Shown one piece after another: positions 8,668 through 18,550 of a DNA stretch of 44,840 bases. This DNA comes from an uncultured Gammaproteobacteria bacterium. GTDB lineage: Bacteria; Pseudomonadota; Gammaproteobacteria; GCA-001735895. The stretch lies in assembly GCA_947260025.1 (NCBI GenBank), contig CAMYON010000035.1, forward strand, positions 14,364 to 59,203, given 5' to 3'. The notes under the pieces were generated by a model that was not told where the DNA came from, made no database searches, and saw nothing but the letters and a program-made list of their open reading frames with translations. Position 1 is the stretch's first letter. Every line of letters begins with the position of its first letter. The position numbers and the translations under genes are program-made.

Positions 8668-9924
8668 TTATTGTTTTTTGGTTTGCAATCCGAGTGATTT
8701 CAACTTTCTATAAAGGTGCGTACGTTCCTGCCCGACCCGACGCGCAAGCTCCGCCATATTGTTGCCGCTAAGCTGCAGATGCCGCGACAGGTACTCGCGC
8801 TCGAAGGCTTCTCTCGCTTCTCTGAGATCCATATCCATATCGATTGTAATCTGCATTCGATTCGCGGCGTCGGTTTCAGGCTCGGCGCCGAGAGCATGCA
8901 AAGTCTGTTCGATTTCATCGAGCTCGATAACCTCGGCATCGCTGTTGCTCAATATGGCCCTGATAAACTGCTTGAGTTCGCTAATATCGCCGCTCCAGCG
9001 ATGATTACGCAACAGGTTCTGCGCGGCAACATTAAAATGCCGGTAAGGAAGCTGCTCGTGGTCGCTATACCAGTTCACGTAGTACTCGAGCAGTTCAGGG
9101 ATATCTTCGATATGCTCATCCAGCGACGGAATGACGACAGCATCCAGCCACATCCTGGCCAGTCGCGGATCAAACTGGTCGTTGGTTATCAACTCATCGT
9201 AGCTACTGCGGCTGGAAATAATGAACCGAAAATTCGAATCGCGGTTTGTCACCAGTATGGCGTCGTACAGCGCTGACTGCTGCTGCGGATCCAGCTCGCA
9301 AACTTCCTCGATATAGAGGTTGCGCTTCAATGGAATCAGGCTGCGGATGGTCTGTTGGTTATCGAAAACGTCCATACCGCCCTGGGTCTCACTCAGAAAT
9401 TCAGCCCAGATACGGCGGCCACTGCCGGAATCGCCGGTAAAGAATACCGCCTGGTTCGACTCGCGCAGGTCCAGCATGCGCTGCTTCAAAGCCTGCACGA
9501 TACGACTATTGCCAACGGGTTCTTCGCGCCTGGCGCGCTCATCCTTGCGTGTTTCTTCGGCGCTGGAAAGGGCGGATTTAACGGTGCTCAACAGCTTGGC
9601 CATCGATAACGGTTTCTCGACGAAATCAATCGCGCCGTAGCGAGTGGCCTCGACCGCGGTTTCCACCGTACCGTGGCCCGACATCATGACCACCGGGCAA
9701 TGGTCGTTGCCCGAAGATTTCCATTGTTTTAGCAGGGTCACCCCATCGACGTCGGGCATCCAGATATCGAGCAACACCAGGTCCGGGTCCGCAATACGAC
9801 GGATTTCATTGGCTGCCCTGGCATGTTCGGCGACGTCGACGACATAACCCTCGTCCTCGAGAATATCCTTCAGCAGGACACGAATGTCCGGCTCATCGTC
9901 GACCACGAGAATACGAGCGTTCAT
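8668..9924 (-). CDS. ntrX: NtrX-type response regulator with degenerate AAA+ domain
   Basis: A 418-residue regulator with a receiver domain (1-120, phospho-acceptor Asp53 in LLDIWMPD), a central AAA+-like domain (about 135-330) and a Fis-type helix-turn-helix (about 365-418, NNMAELARRVGQERTHLYRK). The central domain is eroded. Walker A reads GDSGSGRR (164-171) without the lysine, Walker B is reduced to NLYIEEV, and no GAFTGA loop is present. It therefore probably cannot remodel sigma-54 holoenzyme and may act as a plain DNA-binding regulator. It is paired with ntrY through an ATGA overlap (9921-9924). Confidence 0.88.
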   Translation of the reverse strand: MNARILVVDDEPDIRVLLKDILEDEGYVVDVAEHARAANEIRRIADPDLVLLDIWMPDVDGVTLLKQWKSSGNDHCPVVMMSGHGTVETAVEATRYGAIDFVEKPLSMAKLLSTVKSALSSAEETRKDERARREEPVGNSRIVQALKQRMLDLRESNQAVFFTGDSGSGRRIWAEFLSETQGGMDVFDNQQTIRSLIPLKRNLYIEEVCELDPQQQSALYDAILVTNRDSNFRFIISSRSSYDELITNDQFDPRLARMWLDAVVIPSLDEHIEDIPELLEYYVNWYSDHEQLPYRHFNVAAQNLLRNHRWSGDISELKQFIRAILSNSDAEVIELDEIEQTLHALGAEPETDAANRMQITIDMDMDLREAREAFEREYLSRHLQLSGNNMAELARRVGQERTHLYRKLKSLGLQTKKQ

Positions 9925-12122
9925 GGCATCATCCTGGTTTTAATCGGTTCGACCTCGTCGATCTCGGCCTCGTTGGCGGCAATCGATAACGGCAGCCGCA
10001 CGGTGAATCTTGCCCCGCCATCGGCCGCCTTGCCGACCCGCACCGAACCGCCGTGCTCATCCACAATCTTTTGCACGATAGCGAGCCCGAGACCGCTGCC
10101 GGAAGTCTTGGTGGTGACGTAGGGGTCGAACAGGGTATGTGCGACCTCGGCCGCGATGCCATGACCGCTGTCTTCCACCGTGAACTCGAGCCAGTGGCGC
10201 CCGGAAGTCTCTATCACCTCTGTTATCAGGCGAATCCAGCCTTCGCCTTCGAGCGTTTCGAGACTGTTCTTGATCAGGTTATGAACCAGTTGGCGCAGGC
10301 GCACGTCATCGGCCTCGATTTCAGGCACCGACGGGTCCAGTTTCAAATCGATAACTACGCTGGCGTTATCTTCGTGGTAGAGCACGGCTATTTCTTCGAG
10401 CATCGCGTTGATATCGATCAGCTGCGGTTTTTGCGTCGGCGAGCGAGCGTAATCGGTAAACGCGTTGACCATGGACTTCATCGCTTCCACCTGCTGGACG
10501 ATGGTATGCGTGTAGCGGTCCAGCAGCGATTGTTTTTCCGGGCTGACTTCACCGCTGAGCTTGCGCTGCAGCCGCTCCGCCGATAACTGTATCGGCGTCA
10601 GCGGATTCTTGATCTCGTGCGCGAGGCGGCGCGCCATTTCACTCCAGGCCGATTCCTTTTGCGCCTGTATCAGTTCGGTGACATCATCGACCACGATGAC
10701 CTGTTCCTGGCGATCGTCAATTTGCGACAACAGCGTGGTGCCGCGCACCCGCAGAATTTTTTTGCCGCCCTGAACGAACATGACGATTTCCTCCTGCCAC
10801 TCTTCGTCCTGATCGAGCTGCGCCTTGACCGCATCGAAGAACGGGGCCAGCGTCGGGTACTGGCGCAGGACATCGGAAATGTATAGTTCGGAAAAGAAAT
10901 TACTGTCGACATCGAAAATCAGGCAGGCCGCCGGGTTCCCGCTCTTGATAAAGCCGGTCTCGTCGATCGTCAGCACGCCAGAGGTAATATGCTCCATGAC
11001 CGATTCGAGATAATTCTTTTGCAGGGCCTCCATGCGCTGGCTTTGCTCGGCGATCGCGCGGCTGCGGGAAATCTTGCGGGTCATGGTATTGAAGGAGCGC
11101 AGCAGGAAACCGAGTTCGTCGCTACCCGACAGCGTCAACTGTCTTTCGTAATCGCCGGCGGCGACCGCCTTGGTGCCCTCGACCAGGTCGTTGATCGGCG
11201 CCACCAGTTTGCGCGCGGCGACAAAGGCGAGCCAGATTGCCGACAATACGCTCAGCAACCAGATGATGGACAATGCCAGCGTGAAGCTGGTCTTCAACGG
11301 ATCACGCAATACCGAGAGTTCCTTGTAGCGGTCGTAGGCATTTTGCACCCCAACCGTCAGCTCGTTAATACGATCCGTAAACGGATATTGTGCCTGCAGG
11401 GTTTTCGCGGGTTCGGTCGCGTCCAGGCTGGGCACCAGCATGACAATTTGCATCGCCAGTCCGTAGACCGGGTCCTCGACCAGCTTTAAATAAGGACTAT
11501 CCACGTCGAGATCGCCAATATCGGTAAGCGGCAGTGTCTCGGGCAACTCGGTCGAATCGAGACTACTGGAAGCAATAATGGCGTTGGTGTGATCGTAAAG
11601 CGTTAACTCGTTGGCGGCGGACTGTTCCCGCACGTCGTCGAGGTAAACGATCAGGATTTCATAGTCGATTTCCGAGATCTCGCTGGCGATCGCGCGGGTC
11701 TTTTTAAGCGCATCGCGTTTACGCAGATCGATGGCCCCGCGGCCAAGCTGCAGCGAGTCTTCGAGCGCGGTCTCGATGCCGACATCGAACCAGCTGTCGA
11801 TACCTCGATGCAGAAAACTCAGCGAGAAGTAGTAAACCACGCTGACCGGAATAATGGTCAACAGCACGAAAACCCCGATCATGCGCGCCGTCAGGTGCGA
11901 ACCGATAGCCTTCAGGCGATACTGCACGATCAGCCGGTAGACATTGTAGGCAATCAGGCCCAACAGCACGACCAGCCCCACGGCATTGAAAAACACCAGC
12001 CAGTTATAATACTTGCCGAAGGTCGCGGAGTTCGAGGTTGCATCGCCGATGGTATATAGCGACACCATCAGCAACACGACCAGCGCCAGAATGGATGCGG
12101 TATTGCGAAACGTGCTATTCAT
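9921..12122 (-). CDS. ntrY: NtrY-type membrane sensor histidine kinase
   Basis: A 733-residue kinase with several N-terminal membrane segments flanking a periplasmic region, then HAMP (APINDLVEGTKAVAAGDY), PAS, HisKA (phospho-accepting His in RLAHEIKNPLTP) and HATPase_c (NLIKNSLET, DSGHGIA and SGSGLGLAIVQ). This is the NtrY architecture. ATG 12122 is chosen over the upstream extension because it forms an ATGA overlap with the DUF4390 stop. The stimulus is unknown. The position between rsmB and trkA is common in gammaproteobacteria. Confidence 0.9.
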   Translation of the reverse strand: MNSTFRNTASILALVVLLMVSLYTIGDATSNSATFGKYYNWLVFFNAVGLVVLLGLIAYNVYRLIVQYRLKAIGSHLTARMIGVFVLLTIIPVSVVYYFSLSFLHRGIDSWFDVGIETALEDSLQLGRGAIDLRKRDALKKTRAIASEISEIDYEILIVYLDDVREQSAANELTLYDHTNAIIASSSLDSTELPETLPLTDIGDLDVDSPYLKLVEDPVYGLAMQIVMLVPSLDATEPAKTLQAQYPFTDRINELTVGVQNAYDRYKELSVLRDPLKTSFTLALSIIWLLSVLSAIWLAFVAARKLVAPINDLVEGTKAVAAGDYERQLTLSGSDELGFLLRSFNTMTRKISRSRAIAEQSQRMEALQKNYLESVMEHITSGVLTIDETGFIKSGNPAACLIFDVDSNFFSELYISDVLRQYPTLAPFFDAVKAQLDQDEEWQEEIVMFVQGGKKILRVRGTTLLSQIDDRQEQVIVVDDVTELIQAQKESAWSEMARRLAHEIKNPLTPIQLSAERLQRKLSGEVSPEKQSLLDRYTHTIVQQVEAMKSMVNAFTDYARSPTQKPQLIDINAMLEEIAVLYHEDNASVVIDLKLDPSVPEIEADDVRLRQLVHNLIKNSLETLEGEGWIRLITEVIETSGRHWLEFTVEDSGHGIAAEVAHTLFDPYVTTKTSGSGLGLAIVQKIVDEHGGSVRVGKAADGGARFTVRLPLSIAANEAEIDEVEPIKTRMMP

Positions 12123-12712
12123 GATCCTGGACGGGCAACCTCCCACTCATACCAGTCGCTTTTCAGATCCCAGTCATTATCCCACAGCGAGCTCGACTTT
12201 AACGGCAGCGGCAGCTCCTCGGCATCGATACCAAAGCGCACACGTGCGTAGTAATCCTTGCCCGGAGCCAGATTATTAATGTCAAGCATGGGGTAATTGT
12301 AAACCACTTCGATAAATTGCACCGCTGCTTTGCGCGTGTCGAAGTAGTGCCGTTCCGAAGTATTGACGTCGAGCACGACGAACGAATCCAGCATCGGCTG
12401 GTGATGCAGCAGGTATTGCTGCTTCAACGACACCACTTTTTCGTCGAACCAGTATTTTTTCTCTGAGCGAATCTCCACTTCGAACATCAGCGGCACGGCA
12501 AAGCCCTGGTCGATTGCAATCAGGATGTAGTTGGGTATCTGGCTATCGATGAGCAGGTTGAGCCGCAGCAGGCTCTGATCGAGGTTGAAATCGGCACGAT
12601 CGACCACGAACGGTTCCTCGTCCTGTGCCAGCAACGGGATCGACCACAGGCTTCCGACCATCAGCATGGCGGTAAGCACGGCATAGCGCCAGGATGCATG
12701 GTAAACGCTCAC
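12119..12712 (-). CDS. DUF4390 exported protein
   Basis: A 197-residue protein with an N-terminal signal sequence (hydrophobic stretch AVLTAMLMVGSLWSIPLLAQ), then a predicted beta-rich periplasmic domain (FVVDRADFNLDQSLLRLNLL through LPLKSSSLWDNDW). I recognise it as the DUF4390 family that often precedes ntrY; its function is unknown. It starts with GTG in a GTGA overlap with the rsmB stop, and its end overlaps ntrY. A role in envelope sensing for NtrY is only an inference from linkage. Confidence 0.85.
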   Translation of the reverse strand: MSVYHASWRYAVLTAMLMVGSLWSIPLLAQDEEPFVVDRADFNLDQSLLRLNLLIDSQIPNYILIAIDQGFAVPLMFEVEIRSEKKYWFDEKVVSLKQQYLLHHQPMLDSFVVLDVNTSERHYFDTRKAAVQFIEVVYNYPMLDINNLAPGKDYYARVRFGIDAEELPLPLKSSSLWDNDWDLKSDWYEWEVARPGS

Positions 12713-14019
12713 GCTGCACCCGGTTTCGATAATAACGCGTAATAAAAGCCATCCATATTGTGACTGCCGGTCAGAATCTGGCGGCCCTGCGGTCGCGCCT
12801 CGCCCCAGGCCGCATCGACAATTTCCACCTCGACAGAGTCCGGGTGACGCTGCAGGAACTTTGCAATCTGGACTTCATTCTCTTGCTTGAAGATGGAACA
12901 GGTGCAGTAGAGCATTTCCCCTCCCGGTTTCAGCAGGCGCCACAATGCATCCAGGATCTTACGCTGCAGCTCGAGCAGCGGCATTATATCGCTTTCGCGG
13001 CGCAATAGTTTGATATCCGGGTGGCGCCGCATGACACCGCTGGCGGAACAGGGGACGTCCGCCAATATATAGTCATAGCGTTCGCCCGCAAACCAGTCTT
13101 CCGGTTTACTGGCATCGCCCACCACGATGTTCGCCATTTTATCGATACGCGCCAGGTTTTGCTGCACCCGTTCGAGCCTGGCATCGCTGGCATCGAGCAA
13201 ATCGAGCTCAATCTCGTCGTATTGCTGCAACAAGTGCATCGCCTTGCCGCCGGGTGCCGCACAGGCGTCGAGTACGCGCGATCCCGGTTTGCAGGCCAGC
13301 AGGCCCGCGCCGATTTGCGCGGCTGCATCCTGTACGCTCAGCTTGCCTTCGGCAAAGCCCGGCAACAGACCGACGTCACAGGGGAGCGGCAGCTCGATAG
13401 CACTCTCTACTATGTCATGCCTGACAGCCTCGATACCCGCTGCCGCCAGTCTCGCAATGACCTCATCGACCCCGCACTGGCGGGTATCGACACGCAGGGT
13501 CAGCGGCGGGCGATCGTTGCCGCGCAGCAGTAATTCATCGGCCTGTTCGCGCCAGTCGCGATTGATCCGACCCAGGATCCAGTCAGGATAAGCCTGCGCC
13601 CTGGCATCGGCCTCGAGTTCGACATGCTCCCGGACCACCGTGCGTAGTACCGCGTTTATCAATCCCCGCGCCCAGGCCTTCTGCTGAATCTGGGCGAGCT
13701 TAACTGTTTCATTGACCGCGGCATGTGGCCCGGTTTTCAATACCAGTAGCTGGTAGAGCCCCAGCAACAATATGATTTCGATATCCTGGTCGCGCGCGCG
13801 CAACGGTTTCTGCAAACGGCTGGCGAGCAACGGCGTCAGCACGAAGTACCAGCGACACAACCCATAGGCAAGTTCGCGACTCAGGGCCAGGTCACGTGGT
13901 TCGGCCGTCAAGGACTGAAACCAGCCGCTGCTAAAAATATCATCCAGCGAGCGACCGCCCTCCAGCACCCGCAGCATCACCTGCAGCGCTATCCAGCGAG
14001 GATTGGCATTCTTATTCAT
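12709..14019 (-). CDS. rsmB: 16S rRNA (cytosine967-C5)-methyltransferase
   Basis: A 436-residue enzyme with an N-terminal NusB-like RNA-binding domain (about 1-140) and a C-terminal SAM methyltransferase domain. SAM-binding motif DACAAPGGKAMHLL and the two catalytic cysteine motifs DVPCSASG and YCTCSIFKQENE are visible. The frame is open to 14079, but ATG 14019 overlaps the fmt stop as ATGA and gives the usual N terminus. Confidence 0.95.
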   Translation of the reverse strand: MNKNANPRWIALQVMLRVLEGGRSLDDIFSSGWFQSLTAEPRDLALSRELAYGLCRWYFVLTPLLASRLQKPLRARDQDIEIILLLGLYQLLVLKTGPHAAVNETVKLAQIQQKAWARGLINAVLRTVVREHVELEADARAQAYPDWILGRINRDWREQADELLLRGNDRPPLTLRVDTRQCGVDEVIARLAAAGIEAVRHDIVESAIELPLPCDVGLLPGFAEGKLSVQDAAAQIGAGLLACKPGSRVLDACAAPGGKAMHLLQQYDEIELDLLDASDARLERVQQNLARIDKMANIVVGDASKPEDWFAGERYDYILADVPCSASGVMRRHPDIKLLRRESDIMPLLELQRKILDALWRLLKPGGEMLYCTCSIFKQENEVQIAKFLQRHPDSVEVEIVDAAWGEARPQGRQILTGSHNMDGFYYALLSKPGAA

Positions 14020-14951
14020 GATTTGCCGAGCCGACAGCCGCTCAGGTTTCGGGCATTCAGCGCCTGCGCCGCATCGCATCGATTGCGCCCGGCAAACTGC
14101 AGTTCGGTAACTTGCACAATACCGTCGCCACAGCGCACGTAGACGCCGTCGCTTTCGTGCGCCACCACTTCACCAGGCCGGCCGGCGGCATCGAGCCTGC
14201 CGGCCTGTGCCCGCCACAGGCGCAGGTTTTGGCCTTCGAGCGTGGTATAGCTAACCGGCCACGGATTAAAGGCACGAATTTCACGTAGCAGCAGGCCCTG
14301 CGATTTGTCCCAGTCAACCTCGGCCTGCTGTTTGACCAGGCGCGGCGCATAGGTCACCTGGCTCTCGTCCTGGGCTTGCGCGTGCTGCAGCGCGGTTTCG
14401 ATATCGGCCATGGTTTCCATTAGCAGTTGGGCACCGAGCGGCGCCAGTCTGTCGTGCAAATCGCCGGCATTCCACTGCGGCTCGATTTCTATACTGCGGC
14501 GGGCGATCATATCGCCGCTATCCAGCCCCCGCGCCATCTTCATCAAGGTGACGCCGCTGTCGCGGTCGCCGGCCAGAATCGCCTGCTGAATCGGCGAGGC
14601 GCCACGCCAGCGCGGTAGCAACGAGGCGTGGATGTTGATGCACCCGAGGCGCGGCGCATCGAGCACGGCAGGCGGCAGCAGTAGACCGTAGGCCGCCACA
14701 ACCATTAAATCGGGCTGTAACGCCGCCAGGGCGTCGATATCCTGTGCAGAATCGAAATTCTCTGGCTGGTAAACCTCGACGCCATGCTCGAGCGCATGGG
14801 CCTTGACCGGGCTTGCCTGTAGCTTGCGTCCGCGACCGGCGGGCCGATCCGGCTGGGTGTAAACCGCCACCAGCCGATGCTCGCCTTGCAACATCGCCTG
14901 CAGCGCCGGAACGGCAAATTCCGGGGTTCCCGCGTAAATAATTCTAAGCAT
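14016..14951 (-). CDS. fmt: Methionyl-tRNA formyltransferase
   Basis: A 311-residue enzyme that formylates initiator Met-tRNA. The formyl-folate binding region NIHASLLPRWRGASPIQQAI and the GLDSGDM motif are intact, so the catalytic Asn, His and Asp are present. The C-terminal OB-like tRNA-binding domain ends about LQFAGRNRCDAA. It lies 13 nt downstream of def and overlaps rsmB by 4 nt, a standard def-fmt-rsmB order. Confidence 0.97.
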   Translation of the reverse strand: MLRIIYAGTPEFAVPALQAMLQGEHRLVAVYTQPDRPAGRGRKLQASPVKAHALEHGVEVYQPENFDSAQDIDALAALQPDLMVVAAYGLLLPPAVLDAPRLGCINIHASLLPRWRGASPIQQAILAGDRDSGVTLMKMARGLDSGDMIARRSIEIEPQWNAGDLHDRLAPLGAQLLMETMADIETALQHAQAQDESQVTYAPRLVKQQAEVDWDKSQGLLLREIRAFNPWPVSYTTLEGQNLRLWRAQAGRLDAAGRPGEVVAHESDGVYVRCGDGIVQVTELQFAGRNRCDAAQALNARNLSGCRLGKS

Positions 14952-14964
14952 GGCCCGTGGGAAG

Positions 14965-15471
14965 CTATCCCGCCTTCTGTTTCTGCAATTTAACCAGCTT
15001 GCTGCGAATCCGGTTACGCTTCAGGTTGGACAGGTAGTCAACAAACAGCTTGCCCTCGAGATGATCCATTTCATGCTGAATACAAACGGCTTCCAGCCCT
15101 TCCGCCTCGAACTCCGAAGTTTGCCCGTTTTCATCCTGCGCGCGCACGCGAATGTGCTCGGCGCGCCGCACCTTTTCATAGTATCCAGGTACCGACAGGC
15201 AACCCTCGTCCATTTCCTCATCGCCATCGGCCTCGATTATTTCGGGGTTGATCAGGCAACGCGGCCGATTTCGGCCTTCCGAGACATCGAGTACCAGCAG
15301 GCGAATATGCCGATCGACCTGGGTCGCGGCAAGCCCTATACCGGGCGCCTCGTACATGGTTTCGAACATATCGCTGACCAGTTTCCTGAGCTCCGCGTCG
15401 AATTCCGTAACCGGTTTGGCTACGGTTCTAAGGCGGGGATCGGGGAAATGTAAAATATTTAATAAAGCCAT
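14965..15471 (-). CDS. def: Peptide deformylase
   Basis: A 168-residue metalloenzyme that removes the N-formyl group from new proteins. The three family motifs are clear: [17 protein letters not shown] (metal Cys) and [12 protein letters not shown] (HExxH). The frame extends to 15486, but ATG 15471 gives [15 protein letters not shown], the usual beginning. It is the first gene of the long minus-strand operon, divergent from the LysM gene. Confidence 0.96.
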   Translation of the reverse strand: MALLNILHFPDPRLRTVAKPVTEFDAELRKLVSDMFETMYEAPGIGLAATQVDRHIRLLVLDVSEGRNRPRCLINPEIIEADGDEEMDEGCLSVPGYYEKVRRAEHIRVRAQDENGQTSEFEAEGLEAVCIQHEMDHLEGKLFVDYLSNLKRNRIRSKLVKLQKQKAG

Positions 15472-15518
15472 AGTAAAATACTTCAAGAAACCTTATAACT
15501 AGTTATCCCAAGTCGATG

Positions 15519-15524
15519 ATTATA
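15519..15524 (-). promoter_or_regulatory. Candidate -10 for the def operon
   Basis: Read on the minus strand, TATAAT lies at 15524-15519, about 48 nt before def. No matching -35 at 16-18 nt is evident, so this is only suggestive. Confidence 0.3.
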
Positions 15525-15549
15525 CTTAGTATCTTTGTCATTAAATACC

Positions 15550-15577
15550 TTGTAGTCGGTAAATATTAGGCTACAAT
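15550..15577 (+). promoter_or_regulatory. Promoter of the LysM-dprA operon
   Basis: TTGTAG (15550-15555) and TACAAT (15572-15577) are separated by 16 bp, a good sigma-70 match about 33 bp before the LysM gene start. Confidence 0.55.
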
Positions 15578-15610
15578 CCGTCCATTAGTTCCGCATTTTC
15601 AGGGGTTTTT

Positions 15611-16810
15611 ATGCCTGCCAACAACAATAGTCAGCTGCTAAAAGGATTGATTCTGCTCTCGGGCATGATGCTGATAGCCTCTTGCGCCGAGCCACCACCG
15701 CCCTACGCGGTCGTGTACGAGGAGGAAGAGGCCCCGGAAGAAATCGTGGTCAAGGCCCAGATACCTGAGCCCGAGCCCGAGCCTCAGCCTGAACCCGTCG
15801 AATCTATCGTTTACGAAGCGGAATATCCTGAAACCTATATTGTACAAGAAGGCGATACACTATGGGATATCTCGACCGTGTTTCTGCGAGATCCCTGGTA
15901 CTGGCCGGAAATCTGGTTCAAGAATCCCCAGGTCGAAAACCCACACCTGATTTACCCCGGCGACACGCTGGCGATCGTTTATATTGGCGGCGAGCGCAGG
16001 GTACAGATTCTGAGCCGCGGTGAGGAAGGTTCGGTGCTTTCCCAGACTTCCGACGGCCTCAAGATCGTCAAGGTCAATCCCCGGATTCGCACCAAGGCCA
16101 TCGACGCGACGGTCGCTTCGATCCCGATCGATGCGCTGCGTCACCTGCTGGAGCGCCCGATCGTCGTCGACGAGGAAACCTTTAAAAATTCTGCCTACGT
16201 GCTGGCCAGTCTAGATAATCACTTGATCAACAGCACTAACGACAAGCTCTACGTGCGCAAACTCGACACCTCGAGCGGTAATGGGCGCTACCAGATCTAC
16301 CGCCCCAACCGCCCACTTTACGATCCGATTACCGACGAGTTGCTCGGTTACCAGGCGCTGTATGTCGGCGAATCGAAACTGCTGCTGCGTGGCGACCCGG
16401 CCTCGGTCAGGGTGACTAACTCGGATCGCGAAATCTTGCGCGACGATCGCGTCATGCCGATGGACAACACTAATTTCGAGCGCGACTTCCTTCCAAGGCC
16501 GCCGAAAAACGATGTTAGCGGGGAAATCGTCGCACTGCTGAATGCGATCTCGCAAACTGGTATTTACCAGACTATCGCGATCAACCTGGGCCAGCGAGAC
16601 GGGCTCGAGTCCGGCAACGTGCTGCGGATTCGCCGTTATGGCGAGGTGGTTCTCGACAGGCTCGAGGACGAGCCGCGTTTTCTCGTCAAGCTTCCGGACG
16701 AACAGGTCGGCATGGCCATGGTCATTCGCTCGTTCGAGAAAATGAGCTATGCGTTAATCATGGAATCCGACTCCCCGATTACCGAAGACGACTACGTCCA
16801 ATCACCCTGA
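15611..16810 (+). CDS. LysM-domain lipoprotein
   Basis: A 399-residue protein with a lipoprotein signal (GLILLSGMMLIASC, acylated Cys around 25), an acidic proline-rich linker (PEPEPEPQPEP region, 50-65) and one LysM domain (about 76-125: YIVQEGDTLWDIS through HLIYPGDTLAIVYI). The remaining 270 residues form a conserved C-terminal region with no domain I can name. It probably binds peptidoglycan at the outer-membrane inner face. This family commonly sits beside dprA, opposite def-fmt. Confidence 0.87.
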   Translation: MPANNNSQLLKGLILLSGMMLIASCAEPPPPYAVVYEEEEAPEEIVVKAQIPEPEPEPQPEPVESIVYEAEYPETYIVQEGDTLWDISTVFLRDPWYWPEIWFKNPQVENPHLIYPGDTLAIVYIGGERRVQILSRGEEGSVLSQTSDGLKIVKVNPRIRTKAIDATVASIPIDALRHLLERPIVVDEETFKNSAYVLASLDNHLINSTNDKLYVRKLDTSSGNGRYQIYRPNRPLYDPITDELLGYQALYVGESKLLLRGDPASVRVTNSDREILRDDRVMPMDNTNFERDFLPRPPKNDVSGEIVALLNAISQTGIYQTIAINLGQRDGLESGNVLRIRRYGEVVLDRLEDEPRFLVKLPDEQVGMAMVIRSFEKMSYALIMESDSPITEDDYVQSP

Positions 16811-16852
16811 ATGTCCGCACCAGGTCATCCTGGTCATAATCAAGACTCTCTG

Positions 16853-16874
16853 GCACCAGGCATCGTCCTGGTGC
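16853..16874 (+). repeat. Inverted repeat between the LysM gene and dprA
   Basis: GCACCAGG and CCTGGTGC form a perfect 8-bp stem with a 6-nt loop. No T tract follows, so it is not an obvious terminator; a related half (CACCAGGTCATCCTGGT) lies just upstream at 16818-16834. Confidence 0.4.
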
Positions 16875-16912
16875 TATAGTGTCCGGGTCTGCAAACGGAA
16901 CTGGAGACTCAA

Positions 16913-18013
16913 ATGCAAACGGAATTGCTGCCCGATTTCCTGCACCTTTACCACAGCTTCGGCACTCGCAGCGCGGCCCTGTTACGGCTGCTGCAGCACT
17001 CCGCTGCCGATCCGAGCGTAATTCGCAACAGCAGCCCCGCCGCACTGCGCGCAATCGGGCTAACGCCAAAGGCCATTGCACGCGTCAGGCAACGACACGA
17101 TCGAGAAGTTACAGCCGACCTGGCCTGGGCACAGGCCGACGACAACCACCTGGTTTGTTATGACGACAACAGCTACCCCGCGCTGCTGCGACAAATCCCG
17201 GATTTTCCGCCCCTGCTTTACGCCAGCGGCGATATCGAACTCTTGCGAGCACCGCAAATCGCGATAGTCGGCAGCCGCCTGTGCACCCCGGGAGGCGCCC
17301 AGACCGCGTTCGATTTCGCCGCGCAGCTTGCCGCGGCTGACCTGGTCGTTACCAGCGGCATGGCGCTGGGTATCGACGGCGAGGCCCATTCCGGCGCATT
17401 ACAGGCAGGCGGTCATACCCTGGCAGTCACCGCGACCGGCATCGATCTTGTGTATCCCGGCCGCCATCGCAGGCTTGCCGCGCAGATCCGGCAACAGGGG
17501 CTGATCGTATCCGAATTCCCGCTCGGTACCAGCGCGCAACGCCCGAATTTTCCACAGCGTAATCGAATCATCAGCGGCCTGACCCTGGGCACCCTGGTGG
17601 TCGAAGCCGCGCAGCGCAGCGGCTCGCTGATCACCGCGCGCCTCGCCGCCGAACAGGGCCGCGAGGTATTTGCAGTGCCCGGCTCGATTCACAATCCGCA
17701 AACGCGCGGCTGCCACGACCTGATTCGCGACGGGGCGACCCTGGTGGAAGAGCCGCGAGACATTACCCAGGAGATAACTCAGCTCGCCAGCTTCGTTATC
17801 GGGGAGAACCGCGCGGTCGCCAGTGACGATCGCGCCGAAGTCGATCCGGCGCATCGACGCCTGCTCGATACGATCGGCTACGACCCGGTTAACTGTGACA
17901 TACTTGTACAACGCAGTGGCTTGACCATCGACCAGCTTTCATCCATGCTACTGGTACTTGAACTTAATGATCTAATTCAATCGGCACCTGGCGGCTGCTT
18001 CGTCAGGATCTAA
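16913..18013 (+). CDS. dprA: DNA-processing protein A
   Basis: A 366-residue protein that loads RecA on incoming single-stranded DNA during natural transformation. After an N-terminal SAM-like region, the Rossmann core shows IAIVGSRLCTPGG, VTSGMALGIDGEAH, FPQRNRIISGLTLG and EVFAVPGSI, all family hallmarks. A C-terminal winged-helix (about 310-366) is present. Start ATG 16913. The gene is followed by smg and topA. Confidence 0.95.
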   Translation: MQTELLPDFLHLYHSFGTRSAALLRLLQHSAADPSVIRNSSPAALRAIGLTPKAIARVRQRHDREVTADLAWAQADDNHLVCYDDNSYPALLRQIPDFPPLLYASGDIELLRAPQIAIVGSRLCTPGGAQTAFDFAAQLAAADLVVTSGMALGIDGEAHSGALQAGGHTLAVTATGIDLVYPGRHRRLAAQIRQQGLIVSEFPLGTSAQRPNFPQRNRIISGLTLGTLVVEAAQRSGSLITARLAAEQGREVFAVPGSIHNPQTRGCHDLIRDGATLVEEPRDITQEITQLASFVIGENRAVASDDRAEVDPAHRRLLDTIGYDPVNCDILVQRSGLTIDQLSSMLLVLELNDLIQSAPGGCFVRI

Positions 18014-18024
18014 ACGAGGTATCC

Positions 18025-18507
18025 ATGAAAGAAGGCGTTATCGACGTTCTGATGTATATTTTTTCGAGCTACGCGGATCAAGATGAAAACCTCCCGGAAG
18101 ACCGTGACGGCATCGATGCCGACCTGCGTGCCGCCGGCTTTAATTCGCTGGAAATCGACAAGGCTTTCGAATGGCTCGATGGACTGGCAGAGGCCGAAGA
18201 CAGCACGGGTTCCGACCAATCCGAGAGCGCCACGCGGATACTGGCGCCCGAGGAAAGTACCCGGCTGGCTTATAACGCTCATGGCTTCCTGCTGTTTCTC
18301 GAACAGTCCGGCGTATTGACGCCAAGGCTGCGCGAAATGGTCATCAACCGGGTCATGGCGCTCGAGTCGGATTCCGAAGTCGATATCGAGGAGCTGAAGT
18401 GGATCGTCATGATGGTGTTGTTCAACAGTTCTGAAGAGCAGGATGAAAACGCCCTGATGCATTACGAAGATATCGTATTTGCAGATCAGCCGGCCGTTTT
18501 TCATTAA
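18025..18507 (+). CDS. smg: Smg family protein (DUF494)
   Basis: A 160-residue acidic protein that opens MKEGVIDVLMYIFSSYADQD, the recognisable start of the Smg/DUF494 family. Its biochemical function is unknown. The dprA-smg-topA order is conserved in gammaproteobacteria. It begins 11 nt after the dprA stop, behind an ACGAGG ribosome site. Confidence 0.9.
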   Translation: MKEGVIDVLMYIFSSYADQDENLPEDRDGIDADLRAAGFNSLEIDKAFEWLDGLAEAEDSTGSDQSESATRILAPEESTRLAYNAHGFLLFLEQSGVLTPRLREMVINRVMALESDSEVDIEELKWIVMMVLFNSSEEQDENALMHYEDIVFADQPAVFH

Positions 18508-18550
18508 ACCCGAATATTCGTTAGTAATCGAAGTCAAGCAGTTATATTAA

